Shown: positions 36,370-46,375, counted from the first letter of the stretch. The stretch: DNA of 64,000 nucleotides from Bacteroidales bacterium UBA1309 (GCA_002307185.1 DBTT01000038.1:78066-142065), one strand, 5' to 3'. Made by a program: numbers and translations. Notes: generated from the sequence alone by a model not told the origin.

Positions 36370-37542
36370 ATGAGCGAATTATTTAAACAAAGATTGGCAG
36401 CCGTAACAGATGCTTACGAAGAATTAGTGACTCGCAAGAACGAACCTGTTCTTCCCGGCAATGGTATTTACGAACGGTATAAATATCCCGTACTGACAGC
36501 CGCACATGCTCCGGTAAGTTGGAAATACGACCTTTCGCCCGAAACTAACCCGTTCTTTATGGAGCGTTTTGGCATCAATGGGGCATTCAATGCCGGTGCC
36601 ATTAAATGGCAAGGGAGGTATTTGTTGGTGGCTCGTGTGGAAGGCAACGACCGGAAATCGTTTTTTGCTATTGCCGAAAGTCCCAATGGTATCGATAACT
36701 TCCGTTTTTGGGATTTTCCAATCACTATTCCGGAAACAGAGACTCCAGACACCAACGTCTATGACATGCGCTTGACGGCACACGAGGATGGCTGGATTTA
36801 CGGTATATTTTGCACGGAACGCAAAGACCCCAATGCTCCTGCGGGAGATTTGTCTTCTGCCGTGGCAGCAGCCGGAATTGTGCGGACTAAAGATTTGAAA
36901 TCGTGGGAACGGCTTCCCGACTTGAAATCGACCAGCCAACAACGCAACGTGGTGCTGCATCCTGAATTTGTCAACGGCAAGTATGCTTTCTACACTCGTC
37001 CGCAAGATGGTTTCATCGATGCCGGAAGCGGTGGCGGCATTGGCTGGGGCTTGGTGGAAGACATCACCCATGCCGAAGTGAAGGATGAAAAGATTATCAA
37101 TCACCGTCATTATCATACCATCAAGGAATTGAAAAACGGCGAAGGCCCTCACCCGATCAAGACAGCAAAAGGTTGGTTGCATCTCGCTCACGGAGTGCGT
37201 GCTTGCGCTGCCGGATTGAGGTACGTGGTATATCTTTACCTCACCGACTTGGAGCATCCCGAGAAGTTGATCGCCGAACCCGCCGGGCATTTGCTTGCTC
37301 CTGATGGAGAAGAACGTATCGGCGATGTATCCAACGTCTTGTTCACCAACGGCTGGATTGCGGATGAAGACGGCACGGTGTATATTTATTACGCATCCAG
37401 CGACACTCGCATGCACGTGGCTACCTCTTCGATTGACAGGCTTTTGGATTATGTGCTGAATACGGCTCCCGACGGTTATCGTTCGGCGGCATCGGTACAA
37501 ATCCTGGCTGAACTGATTCAAAAAAACAAGCAGTTGCAATAG
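36370..37542 (+). CDS. GH130 phosphorylase, probable 4-O-beta-mannosyl-glucose phosphorylase
   Basis: A 390-residue cytoplasmic enzyme without signal peptide. GH130 five-bladed propeller features include INGAFNAGAIKWQGRYLLVARVEG and the proton donor Asp132 in NVYDMRLT. RNVVLHPEFVNGKYAFYTRPQDGF and NGEGPHPIKTAKGWLHLAHGV match subfamily 1, whose Bacteroides fragilis member splits mannosyl-beta-1,4-glucose into mannose-1-phosphate and glucose. Length and motifs fit that protein. The 2-epimerase further along would supply this substrate from mannobiose, and the symporter next to it would bring the disaccharide inside. Confidence 0.9.
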   Translation: MSELFKQRLAAVTDAYEELVTRKNEPVLPGNGIYERYKYPVLTAAHAPVSWKYDLSPETNPFFMERFGINGAFNAGAIKWQGRYLLVARVEGNDRKSFFAIAESPNGIDNFRFWDFPITIPETETPDTNVYDMRLTAHEDGWIYGIFCTERKDPNAPAGDLSSAVAAAGIVRTKDLKSWERLPDLKSTSQQRNVVLHPEFVNGKYAFYTRPQDGFIDAGSGGGIGWGLVEDITHAEVKDEKIINHRHYHTIKELKNGEGPHPIKTAKGWLHLAHGVRACAAGLRYVVYLYLTDLEHPEKLIAEPAGHLLAPDGEERIGDVSNVLFTNGWIADEDGTVYIYYASSDTRMHVATSSIDRLLDYVLNTAPDGYRSAASVQILAELIQKNKQLQ

Positions 37543-37556
37543 CTAAGCCTTTAGCC

Positions 37557-37664
37557 GTTTTTGACTAAAAACAGTCCCTATTTGGAAACAAATCAGGTCT
37601 AATAAGACCGGAATAAAAGTGTATTTTTGTATATCCAATTCCCCCGTTTTTTCTTGAACGGGGG
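37557..37664 (+). promoter_or_regulatory. Structured spacer with possible internal promoter before the symporter gene
   Basis: Three hairpins lie in 108 bp: GTTTTT-gact-AAAAAC (37557-37572), GGTCT-aata-AGACC (37596-37609) and CCCCCGTT with AACGGGGG (37641-37664). An exact -7 box TATTTTTG is at 37622-37629, but no -33 is visible. This spacer could tune transcription of the inner-membrane and cytoplasmic half of the locus. Confidence 0.45.
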
Positions 37665-37693
37665 AAAATCTATAACTATTAAAACATAATCTG

Positions 37694-39127
37694 ATGAGCC
37701 TTGAGAAAATCCATTTGAGAGAAAAAATCGGCTACGGTTTGGGGGATGCCGCCTCTTCCATGTTCTGGAAAATTTTTGGGATGTATTCCCTTTTCTTTTA
37801 CACAGATGTTTTTGGCATCACTGCTGCCGCTGCCGGGACCATGTTTTTGGTGGCTCGCCTGTGGGATTCTTTCTTTGATGTGTTTGTCGGGATTCTTTCC
37901 GACCGTACCAAAACCCGGTGGGGAAAATACCGTCCTTATCTTTTATGGTTTGCCATTCCTTTCGCCGTGATGGGAGCCATCACCTTCTTTGCTCCCGATT
38001 TTGGAGACACGGCAAAATTGGTTTACGCATATGTCACCTATTCGTTGATGATGATTGTGTATTCGTTGATCAATGTGCCTTATGCTTCTTTGCTTGGGTC
38101 GATTTCTTCCGATCCGAAACAGAGAAACTCTCTTTCATCCTACCGCATGTCGTTTGCTTTTATCGGAAGTTTTGTCACCTTCATGCTCTTGCAGCCATTG
38201 ATTGATTTCTTCTCCAAGCATTTTGGAAATGAAGTTACAGGCCATGCTGTGAAGGCGGTAGAAACTTCGGTCAGCACTTCGCCTATCGGCTGGGTGATGG
38301 GGGTCGGTTCCATCGGAATCATTTGTGTTATTCTGTTTATGTTGTGTTTTAGCTGGACGAAAGAACGCGTGCAGCAAATCGATAGCGAGGAAAATGTTTC
38401 GGTCAAAGAGGACTTAAGAAACTTGTTCCGCAATGCTCCTTGGTGGATTCTTGTGGCCACGGGATTGGCGGCTTTATTGTTTAATGCTATCCGCGACAGT
38501 GTGGCTATTTATTATTTCCGTGATTATGTGAAGGTGAACTACCGGATGGAAGGCACTGGCTGGGATATGACCACCATTTATTTTCTTGTGGGACAGGCAG
38601 CCAACCTCATTGGTGTGATGGCGGCTCCTGCTATTTCTGCCAAATACGGGAAAAAGCGAACCTATATGATCGCTATGCTCATTGCGGGCATATTGAGTAC
38701 GGGTTTCTTCTTTATTCCAAATAATATTGTCTGGATTTTAGCATTCCAATTCCTTATTTCTGTGTTTGCGGGTTATGTATTGCCATTGCTTTGGTCCATG
38801 TTTGCTGACATTGTCGATCATCAGGAACTGCTCACCGGACGACGTGCCACCGGATTGATATTCTCCTCTTCTTCCATGTCTCAGAAATTGGGTTGGGCAT
38901 TAGGCTCCGCCATGAGTGGTTGGATTTTAGCAGTTTTTCATTATATGCCCGATGCTTTGGAACAGAGTGCCGATACTGTATTTGGAGAACACATCATGAT
39001 TAGCCTCTTTCCGGCGGTTTGCGCTATTTTGGCTTTTGTCGGAATGATTTTCTATCCGCTTTCCGACAAAAAAGTGAAAGAAAATTCAATACAGTTGGAA
39101 GAAAAGCGTGCAAGTGCAAATAATTAA
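37694..39127 (+). CDS. GPH-family sugar:cation symporter (major facilitator)
   Basis: A 477-residue inner-membrane protein with about twelve hydrophobic segments. The opening LREKIGYGLGDAASSMFWKI and the loop GILSDRTKTRWGKYRPYLLW are the signature of glycoside-pentoside-hexuronide:cation symporters such as MelB. In characterised mannan loci the same type of carrier imports mannobiose. It sits between two cytoplasmic phosphorylase genes, so it probably carries beta-1,4-mannosyl or cellobiose-type disaccharides from periplasm to cytoplasm. The downstream gap to GH94 is 25 bp. Confidence 0.9.
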   Translation: MSLEKIHLREKIGYGLGDAASSMFWKIFGMYSLFFYTDVFGITAAAAGTMFLVARLWDSFFDVFVGILSDRTKTRWGKYRPYLLWFAIPFAVMGAITFFAPDFGDTAKLVYAYVTYSLMMIVYSLINVPYASLLGSISSDPKQRNSLSSYRMSFAFIGSFVTFMLLQPLIDFFSKHFGNEVTGHAVKAVETSVSTSPIGWVMGVGSIGIICVILFMLCFSWTKERVQQIDSEENVSVKEDLRNLFRNAPWWILVATGLAALLFNAIRDSVAIYYFRDYVKVNYRMEGTGWDMTTIYFLVGQAANLIGVMAAPAISAKYGKKRTYMIAMLIAGILSTGFFFIPNNIVWILAFQFLISVFAGYVLPLLWSMFADIVDHQELLTGRRATGLIFSSSSMSQKLGWALGSAMSGWILAVFHYMPDALEQSADTVFGEHIMISLFPAVCAILAFVGMIFYPLSDKKVKENSIQLEEKRASANN

Positions 39128-39152
39128 AACGATAAAACCACTATAAGCGACC

Positions 39153-41588
39153 ATGCAATACGGACATTTCGACGACAGCCAACGTGAATACGTCATCACC
39201 AATCCACGCACGCCGTGGCCTTGGATCAATTATTTGGGAAACGAGGATTTCTTCAGCCTGATTTCAAATACTGCGGGTGGATATTCTTTTTACAAGGATG
39301 CTAAATTCCGTCGCATCACCCGCTACCGCTACAACAATGTGCCGATGGACAACGGCGGCAAATATTTTTACATCAATGACGGGGAATCGGTGTGGAGTCC
39401 TGGATGGAAACCCTGCAAAACCGAGCTTGACAGCTACGAATGCCGCCATGGAATGAATTATACCATCATCAAAGGCTCTAAAAATGGAGTGGAAGCCGAA
39501 TCGCTTTATTTTGTCCCTCTGAAAACTTGGGCCGAGGTGCAAAAACTCACGCTTCGCAATACCAGTTCGGAGGTGAAAACTCTGAAAATTTTCTCTTTCG
39601 TGGAATGGTGCCTTTGGAATGCCGCCACAGATATGGAGAATTTCCAACGTAACTTTTCCACAGGAGAAGTAGAAATCGAAGATTCCGTGATTTATCATAA
39701 AACAGAATACAAGGAACGTCGCAACCATTATGCCTATTATTCGGTGAATCAGCCTTTGCAAGGATTTGAAACCGACCGCGAAACGTTTTTTGGATTGTAC
39801 AATGGATTCGACGAACCGCAAACCGTATTCGAAGGTGCAGCCCGCAATTCGGTAGCTCATGGCTGGTCGCCCATCGCTTCGCATTGTGTGGAGGTGACAC
39901 TGCAACCATGTGAATCCAAGGAGTTGGTATTCGTGCTCGGTTATGTCGAAAATCCGCAGGACGAAAAATGGGAAAGTAAGAATATTATCAATAAAACCAA
40001 GGCTAAAGCAACGATTGCACGCTTCGACACTGCCGAAAAAGTGGATGCGGCCTTTGCCGAGCTAAGATCGTATTGGGACAACTTGCTGGATGTGTTCAGT
40101 GTGAACACCGGCGAGGAAAAGCTCGACCGGATGGTGAATATCTGGAACCAATACCAGTGCATGATTACCTTCTGTTTTTCCCGCTCGGCTTCGTTTTTCG
40201 AAAGCGGAATTGGCCGAGGAATGGGTTTCCGAGATTCTAATCAGGATTTGCTTGGTTTCGTACATCAGATTCCTGAACGTGCCCGTGAACGGATTATCGA
40301 CATTGCTTCCACCCAATTTCCCGACGGTGGCTGCTACCATCAATACCAGCCTTTGACCAAAAAAGGGAACAACGAAATTGGGCAGGGATTCAACGACGAC
40401 CCGATGTGGCTCATTCTCGGAACAACGGCTTACGTGAAGGAATCGGGCGACTTCAGCATCTTGGACGAACCTGTTCCGTTTGACAATGTGGAAGGTTCGG
40501 AAGTTTCTTTGTTTGAACATTTGACCGTTTCTTTCGACCACGTGATCCATAACCTGGGCCCACATGGATTGCCTCTGATTGGACGTGCCGATTGGAATGA
40601 CTGCCTGAACCTGAATTGCTTTTCGAACGATCCGAACGAAAGTTTCCAAACCACCGAAAACAAAACGGAAGGCTCTAAAGCTGAAAGCTTGATGATTGCC
40701 GGTTTGTTTGTTGTTTATGGCCGCGATTATGTTGAACTTTGCCAGAAATTGGGTAAAACAGAAGAAGCCAACCGCGCCCGGCAACACGTGGATGAGATGG
40801 TGGAAGCCGTGAAGAAATACGGTTGGGACGGCGAATGGTTCTTGCGTGCTTACGATTATTATGGAAATAAAATCGGTTCGGACGAAAACGAAGAAGGCAA
40901 GATCTTTATCGAATCCAACGGCTGGTGCACCATGGCTGGAATCGGTCTCGAAGAAGGTCTTGTAGCTAAAGCCCTTGACTCCGTGAAAGAACGCTTGGAC
41001 TGTGAACATGGCATTGTGCTCAACAATCCCGCTTTCACGAAATATTATATTGAATACGGCGAAATATCCAGCTATCCGGAAGGTTACAAGGAGAATGCAG
41101 GGATTTTCTGCCACAACAATCCTTGGATTATCATTGGCGAAACCGTTCAAGGACGAGGCGACCGTGCTTGGGAATATTTCCGCAAAATCTGTCCTTCCTA
41201 CACCGAGCATATCAGCGACTTGCACAAGGTGGAACCCTACGTGTATGCCCAAATGATTGCGGGAAAAGATGCATTCAAGCCTGGCGAAGCCAAGAACTCG
41301 TGGCTTACAGGAACGGCTGCGTGGAATTTCTACGCCATTTCGCAGTACATCCTTGGCGTACAACCTACTTACGATGGCTTGCGAATCGACCCCTGTATTC
41401 CATCTGAATGGAAGGAATACAATGTCACCCGTCGGTTCCGTGGAGCAACTTATCAAATCACGGTAAAAAACCCGAATGGAAAGATGAAAGGTGTTTCCTC
41501 TCTCACGGTGGATGGAAAAGCTGTGGTGGGAAATGTGATTCCGATTCAAGTCAAAGGTGGACTGTGCCAGGTGGAAGTGGTGTTGTAA
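39153..41588 (+). CDS. GH94 cellobiose phosphorylase-like enzyme
   Basis: An 811-residue cytoplasmic enzyme of the size of cellobiose phosphorylase. The N-terminal beta-sandwich has NPRTPWPWINYLGNEDFFSL and the GGYSFYKD segment; the (alpha/alpha)6 barrel has GIGRGMGFRDSNQDLLGFVH and the catalytic Asp483 in GRADWNDCLNLN. The phosphate-binding His/Ser region follows. The family uses phosphate to split beta-1,4-glucosyl sugars into glucose-1-phosphate plus the acceptor sugar. In a glucomannan locus the substrate may be cellobiose or glucosyl-mannose. Presence next to GH130 is the notable point. Confidence 0.92.
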   Translation: MQYGHFDDSQREYVITNPRTPWPWINYLGNEDFFSLISNTAGGYSFYKDAKFRRITRYRYNNVPMDNGGKYFYINDGESVWSPGWKPCKTELDSYECRHGMNYTIIKGSKNGVEAESLYFVPLKTWAEVQKLTLRNTSSEVKTLKIFSFVEWCLWNAATDMENFQRNFSTGEVEIEDSVIYHKTEYKERRNHYAYYSVNQPLQGFETDRETFFGLYNGFDEPQTVFEGAARNSVAHGWSPIASHCVEVTLQPCESKELVFVLGYVENPQDEKWESKNIINKTKAKATIARFDTAEKVDAAFAELRSYWDNLLDVFSVNTGEEKLDRMVNIWNQYQCMITFCFSRSASFFESGIGRGMGFRDSNQDLLGFVHQIPERARERIIDIASTQFPDGGCYHQYQPLTKKGNNEIGQGFNDDPMWLILGTTAYVKESGDFSILDEPVPFDNVEGSEVSLFEHLTVSFDHVIHNLGPHGLPLIGRADWNDCLNLNCFSNDPNESFQTTENKTEGSKAESLMIAGLFVVYGRDYVELCQKLGKTEEANRARQHVDEMVEAVKKYGWDGEWFLRAYDYYGNKIGSDENEEGKIFIESNGWCTMAGIGLEEGLVAKALDSVKERLDCEHGIVLNNPAFTKYYIEYGEISSYPEGYKENAGIFCHNNPWIIIGETVQGRGDRAWEYFRKICPSYTEHISDLHKVEPYVYAQMIAGKDAFKPGEAKNSWLTGTAAWNFYAISQYILGVQPTYDGLRIDPCIPSEWKEYNVTRRFRGATYQITVKNPNGKMKGVSSLTVDGKAVVGNVIPIQVKGGLCQVEVVL

Positions 41589-41669
41589 GCCACCGAAACG
41601 AGGAAAATTAGTTTTGAAACTGATCCGATGACTTTGAATCATCCGATCAGTTCTAGAATCATAGTTACA

Positions 41670-42887
41670 ATGGTTAATAAAATGGATAAATTAAACACCT
41701 GTTTTTCATCAAACTTTAAGCAAGCCTTCACCGCTGAACTGTGCGAAAATATCCTCCCTTTTTGGATAAGCCACATACCCGATTGGCAAAATGGCGGATT
41801 TATCGGCCGCATTTCAGGAGATGGGACAGCTCATGCGGATGCTCCGAAGGGAGCCATTCTTCATGCCCGCATCTTGTGGACATTTTCGGCTGCTTACCGC
41901 CTTTTCGGTGAACCAAGCTATCTCCAAACTGCCGATAGGGCAAAAGAATACCTTCTGACAAAATTTTGGGACACGGAAAACGGGGGAATCTTTTGGCAAT
42001 TGGCGGCAGATGGAACTCCGATAGATACTAAAAAACAGATATACGCCTTGGGCTTTGCTATTTATGGCTTGAGCGAATACGCCCGTGCTACAGACGATAA
42101 GGAGGCTTTGGAAAAAGCAAAGGAATTGTATTTCTCCATTCAAAAACACAGTTTTGACAAGGAGAAAAATGGATACTTCGAGGCTTTTACCAAAGACTGG
42201 AAAGAAATCGAAGACATGCGCTTGAGCGACAAGGATGCCAACGAAAAAAAGACGATGAATACCCATTTGCACATTTTGGAGCCTTATGCCAATTTGTACC
42301 GTGTGTGGCCGTCAGTGGAATTGAAATCAAGTCTTCGTAATCTACTCGAGTTGTTTTTGGACACGATCTTGGATAACTCGACTGGTCATCTCCGCCTTTT
42401 CTTTGATGAAAACTGGAGCTGCAAATCGAAAATCACTTCTTATGGGCACGACATTGAAGCGCTTTGGCTGATGTATGAAGCGGCAACCGTGTTGGGCGAT
42501 TCCGATTTGATTGAGCGGGTGAAAGCAGTAGTGCCGCTCATTGCAGAAGCTGCCAAAGAAGGCTTGCAGCCTGACGGAGCTTTGATTTATGAAAAGGATG
42601 AGGCGACAGGCCATGTAGATAGCGACCGCCATTGGTGGGTTCAAGCCGAATCGGTAGTCGGTTTTAGCTATGCAGCTGCCATTACCGGAAACAAAGAATA
42701 CGGCGAAATTGCCCAAAGATGCTGGACATTTATTCAGGAAAAATTAGTAGATAAAGAACAAGGAGAGTGGTTTTGGAGCATCAAGGAGGATGGTTCCGTC
42801 AACCGCACGGATGATAAGGCTGGATTCTGGAAATGCCCCTACCACAATGGACGGATGTGCCTGGAGATGGTAGAGTACTTTTCTTAA
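41670..42887 (+). CDS. AGE-family 2-epimerase (cellobiose/mannobiose 2-epimerase)
   Basis: A 405-residue cytoplasmic enzyme of the N-acylglucosamine-2-epimerase family with an (alpha/alpha)6 barrel. Diagnostic segments are ENILPFWISHIPDWQNGGFIG, KGAILHARILWTFSAAYR, MNTHLHILEPYANLYRVW, SYGHDIEALWLM and DRHWWVQAESVVGF, with the His residues that do proton transfer at C2. Cellobiose 2-epimerases convert beta-1,4-mannobiose to mannosyl-glucose and cellobiose to glucosyl-mannose. That product is the substrate of GH130. The start is uncertain: 41670 or 41682 both fit, while the first ATG at 41628 adds an unlikely tail. Confidence 0.88.
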   Translation: MVNKMDKLNTCFSSNFKQAFTAELCENILPFWISHIPDWQNGGFIGRISGDGTAHADAPKGAILHARILWTFSAAYRLFGEPSYLQTADRAKEYLLTKFWDTENGGIFWQLAADGTPIDTKKQIYALGFAIYGLSEYARATDDKEALEKAKELYFSIQKHSFDKEKNGYFEAFTKDWKEIEDMRLSDKDANEKKTMNTHLHILEPYANLYRVWPSVELKSSLRNLLELFLDTILDNSTGHLRLFFDENWSCKSKITSYGHDIEALWLMYEAATVLGDSDLIERVKAVVPLIAEAAKEGLQPDGALIYEKDEATGHVDSDRHWWVQAESVVGFSYAAAITGNKEYGEIAQRCWTFIQEKLVDKEQGEWFWSIKEDGSVNRTDDKAGFWKCPYHNGRMCLEMVEYFS

Positions 42888-43039
42888 ATTCTCAATAAAT
42901 GATTCGTGTTCGATTGAAAAATCGAGCCAATCTCCCTACTCTGCGTAATTTGCGTTCAAAATACTTTTGAATTATCCCGTCAGTGGAGTTAGATAGAAGT
43001 TACACGCGGGCTAAAAACTAAAGCATAAAATAATAAACC

Positions 43040-44011
43040 ATGAGATTGTTAAACTATTTATTCCTTTTTTTATCATTAAGCACATCGGTTGCCGTTTTTG
43101 GAATTCCGAAAAACTCACCGGTTGCTCTGAATGGTAAATTGCAGGTGGTCGGTACTCAATTGAGCAACGAAAAGGGGGAAGCCATTGCCCTGCATGGCGC
43201 AAGCTTAGGGTGGCACAATCTTTGGCCTCGGTTTTACAACAAAAGTGCTGTGGAATGGCTTGTCAAGGATTGGAATATTTCCATTGTCCGGGCTGCGATG
43301 GGAGTTGCCATAGAAGACAATTACTTGGAAAATCCGAAATTTGCCATGCAATGCATGACGCCAGTGATTGATGCTGCTATCAAAAATGGGATTTACGTGA
43401 TTATTGATTTCCATTCACACAAAAAACATACAGCCGAGGCGAAAAAATTCTTCACCGAAATGGCCACCAAATACGGTAAATGTCCCAATGTCTTGTACGA
43501 AATATGGAACGAGCCGGATGAATTTGGATGGCCCGAGGTGAAAGAATATGCCGAAGACCTTATCCAAACGATTCGGGCTATTGATGCCGACAACATTATC
43601 TTGGTGGGCAATCCTCATTGGGATCAAGACTTGCATAAAGTAGCAGAAGACCCGATTAAGGGAGCCACCAACATCCTATACACGATGCATTTTTATGCTG
43701 CCACACACAAAAAATGGCTTCGCGACCGCACGGATGATGCTATCTCGAAAGGGATTCCGGTGTTTGTGTCCGAATGCGCAGGTATGGAAGCATCTGGCGA
43801 TGGATTGCTGGATGTGGAGGAATGGAGCAACTATCTTGCCTGGATGAAGGATCGGAAAATAAGCTGGGTGGCCTGGTCGGTCTCCGACAAAAACGAGACT
43901 TGCTCGATGTTGCTCCCCCGTGCCTCTTCGAAAGGAAATTGGACGGCTGACTTATTGAAGCCATGGGGCAAATTGGCTCGAGAAAGCATTTTGAAAGCAA
44001 ATTCTAAATAA
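43040..44011 (+). CDS. GH5 subfamily 2-like endoglucanase
   Basis: A 323-residue secreted enzyme with a signal peptide of about 22 residues and no lipobox, so probably periplasmic. GH5 features: SKISLGWHNLW-like opening (here HGASLGWHNLWPRF), FHSHKKHTAEAKKFF, the acid/base Glu158 in EIWNEPDE and nucleophile Glu245 in VSECAG. The pattern fits subfamily 2 endo-beta-1,4-glucanases. In this locus it would cut glucose-glucose bonds in glucomannan. The GH3 gene follows 7 bp later, so the two are translationally close. Confidence 0.85.
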   Translation: MRLLNYLFLFLSLSTSVAVFGIPKNSPVALNGKLQVVGTQLSNEKGEAIALHGASLGWHNLWPRFYNKSAVEWLVKDWNISIVRAAMGVAIEDNYLENPKFAMQCMTPVIDAAIKNGIYVIIDFHSHKKHTAEAKKFFTEMATKYGKCPNVLYEIWNEPDEFGWPEVKEYAEDLIQTIRAIDADNIILVGNPHWDQDLHKVAEDPIKGATNILYTMHFYAATHKKWLRDRTDDAISKGIPVFVSECAGMEASGDGLLDVEEWSNYLAWMKDRKISWVAWSVSDKNETCSMLLPRASSKGNWTADLLKPWGKLARESILKANSK

Positions 44012-44018
44012 TGAACGG

Positions 44019-46337
44019 ATGAAAAAAGCACATATATTCATCATAGCCATTCTTTTCTTTTCTAAAGGAATGAAGGCTCAGAACAACGAATCGGCGGAAC
44101 AACAGGCATCTGCCATTGTTGCAAAAATGACCTTGGCCGAAAAAATCGGGCAAATGACTCAAGTCAATATCGACGGCCTTTGCAAAGGGAAGGACACGCT
44201 TCCCACCAGCAGCTTGGAAATTGACTTGGATAAATTGCGCGATGCCATCGTTAATTATCATATAGGTTCCATTCTCAATTCTCCCAATGTGCGTGCACGC
44301 ACGCCGGAATGGTGGAACAAGCTCGTGGAGCAGATTCAGCAAGTAGCTCTCAAAGAGACACGGATGAAAATCCCGATCATCTACGGACTGGATCAGATCC
44401 ACGGTGCCACCTATACCGCCGGTTCCACTATGTTTCCGCAAGAAATAACCTTGGCTGCCACTTGGAATCCTGCTTATGCACGTCGCATGGGGGAAATTAC
44501 GGCTTACGAAACGCGTGCATGCAACGTTTCTTGGAATTTCTCTCCCGTATTGGATTTGGGGCTTGATCCCCGTTTTGCCCGCCAATACGAAGGATTTGGT
44601 GAAGATCCGTATATCGGATCCGTTTTTGGACGGGAATTGATTAAAGGATACGAAGGGGACGACAACAATATTGCCAATCCTTTCAAAGTGGCAGCTTGTA
44701 TGAAACATTTCATCGGGTATTCAGCTCCCCTGAGTGGAAAAGACCGTACTCCAGCCTATATTCCCGACAATGTGTTGCTTGAGTATCATGTCCCTGCATT
44801 CCAGGCGGCGGTGGATGCGGGTGCACATACCATCATGATCAATTCGGCCATGATTAACAATGAGCCGGTGCATGCCAGCTACAAGCTGCTGACAACGCTG
44901 CTCCGCCAAAAAATGGGTTTCAAGGGAATGATCGTTACCGACTGGGAAGACATCAACAAGCTTCATAGCCGCGACCGCATGGTTCCGTCTATCAAAGAGG
45001 CCATCAAGGTGGCTATCAATGCAGGAATTGACATGTCGATGGTTCCCAACGACTACAAAGAATTTTGTACCTTGCTCACCGAATTGGTCAACGAAGGGCA
45101 AGTTCCCATATCACGGATTGACGATGCTGCTACTCGGGTAATCGCACTGAAAATCAAACTCAACTTATTCAATGTGCCGAATACGTATCGGAAAGATTAC
45201 CCGAAGTTTGCATCCAAAGAATACCGTCAGGCATCTTACGATGCGGCAACTGAGGCTATCACCTTGTTGAAAAACACAGACAATGTGTTGCCTCTTCCGA
45301 AAGGGACAAAAATAGTTGTCACAGGGCCAAATGCCAATAGCAGACGCGCACTCAACGGGGGATGGACCTTCTCTTGGCAAGGGGAGAAAGTGGACGAGTT
45401 CGCTGCTCAATACCACACCATTTTGGAGGCTGTGCAAACTAAATTCGGGAAAGAGAATGTGGCTTATGTCCCTGGCGTGAGCTACACAAAGGCTGTGGAA
45501 TATTCCACCGAGCACAAAGACCGCTTTGAAGAAGCGGTGGCTGCGGCCAAAAATGCAGATTATATTTTGCTTTGTTTGGGAGAGAACTCCTATGCCGAAA
45601 AGCCGGGTGATTTGGACGATTTATACTTGAACGATTTGCAAACAGAATTGGCCAAGGAGATCTTGAAATCGGGCAAGAAAGTGATTTTAGTGTTGAGCGA
45701 AGGGCGTCCGCGTGTGATTTCCAAAATTTCACATGGGATGAATGCCATCGTGCAAACTTATTTGCCCGGAATCTACGGGGCGGATGCCCTTGCGGATGTT
45801 CTTGCCGGCGATGTGAATCCTTCGGGAAAATTGCCTTACACCTATCCGGCATTCCCCAATTCGCTGGTGCCTTATTATCACAAATATGCCGACGAACAGA
45901 AGAATGGTGGCATCTATAATTACGAAGGTGATTACAATTTCGAATATCCTTTTGGTCACGGCCTTAGCTACACCAGTTTTGCCTACTCGAATGTAAAATT
46001 GGATACCAAGCAATTGCCACTTGGCTCAAAACAACAAATTACCGTTTCGGTAGATGTTACCAATACGGGAAGTCGTGAAGGCAAAGAAGTGGTGCAACTC
46101 TACTCTTCGGACTTGTATGCTTCGCTGATTCCTGACGTGAAAAGGCTGCGGCGTTTTGAAAAAATTGCATTGAAACCGGGAGAAACCAAAACGGTGACTT
46201 TCAGATTGGGGTTGGATGACCTCTCATTTATCAATTTGCAAAACGAAAGGGTGGTGGAACCGGGTGATTTCGAATTCCAAATTGGCTCCTCGTCTGCCGA
46301 CATCAAGGCAACGTTATCATTTGTAGTGACCAAGTAA
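44019..46337 (+). CDS. GH3 beta-glycosidase
   Basis: A 772-residue secreted enzyme with a signal peptide ending near GMKAQ. The N-terminal barrel has AEKIGQMTQVNIDGL, GLDQIHGATYTAG, the KHFIGYS substrate loop and the nucleophile Asp308 in VTDWEDI. The C-terminal sandwich has LCLGENSYAEKPGDLDDL, LPYTYPAFPNS and a terminal fibronectin-like part (GSREGKEVVQLYSSDLY). This is the usual three-domain beta-glucosidase plan. It would trim non-reducing glucosyl ends from cello/glucomanno-oligosaccharides in the periplasm. Its stop codon is the loop of a perfect hairpin. Confidence 0.93.
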   Translation: MKKAHIFIIAILFFSKGMKAQNNESAEQQASAIVAKMTLAEKIGQMTQVNIDGLCKGKDTLPTSSLEIDLDKLRDAIVNYHIGSILNSPNVRARTPEWWNKLVEQIQQVALKETRMKIPIIYGLDQIHGATYTAGSTMFPQEITLAATWNPAYARRMGEITAYETRACNVSWNFSPVLDLGLDPRFARQYEGFGEDPYIGSVFGRELIKGYEGDDNNIANPFKVAACMKHFIGYSAPLSGKDRTPAYIPDNVLLEYHVPAFQAAVDAGAHTIMINSAMINNEPVHASYKLLTTLLRQKMGFKGMIVTDWEDINKLHSRDRMVPSIKEAIKVAINAGIDMSMVPNDYKEFCTLLTELVNEGQVPISRIDDAATRVIALKIKLNLFNVPNTYRKDYPKFASKEYRQASYDAATEAITLLKNTDNVLPLPKGTKIVVTGPNANSRRALNGGWTFSWQGEKVDEFAAQYHTILEAVQTKFGKENVAYVPGVSYTKAVEYSTEHKDRFEEAVAAAKNADYILLCLGENSYAEKPGDLDDLYLNDLQTELAKEILKSGKKVILVLSEGRPRVISKISHGMNAIVQTYLPGIYGADALADVLAGDVNPSGKLPYTYPAFPNSLVPYYHKYADEQKNGGIYNYEGDYNFEYPFGHGLSYTSFAYSNVKLDTKQLPLGSKQQITVSVDVTNTGSREGKEVVQLYSSDLYASLIPDVKRLRRFEKIALKPGETKTVTFRLGLDDLSFINLQNERVVEPGDFEFQIGSSSADIKATLSFVVTK

Positions 46338-46349
46338 CTTGGTCACTAC
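46323..46349 (+). promoter_or_regulatory. Perfect 12-bp hairpin whose loop is the GH3 stop codon
   Basis: GTAGTGACCAAG (46323-46334), TAA, CTTGGTCACTAC (46338-46349). The 3-nt loop is exactly the GH3 stop codon. No T-run follows, so it is not a normal terminator. Confidence 0.8.
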
Positions 46350-46375
46350 CTAAACTTCCGTCTTTGCATTTAAAA

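Noticed and set aside
36424..37539. 371-codon minus-strand open frame
   Set aside because: Exactly mirrors the GH130 gene; no family features.
40062..41642. 526-codon minus-strand open frame
   Set aside because: Antisense to the GH94 gene, with no recognisable motif and Phe/His-rich composition.
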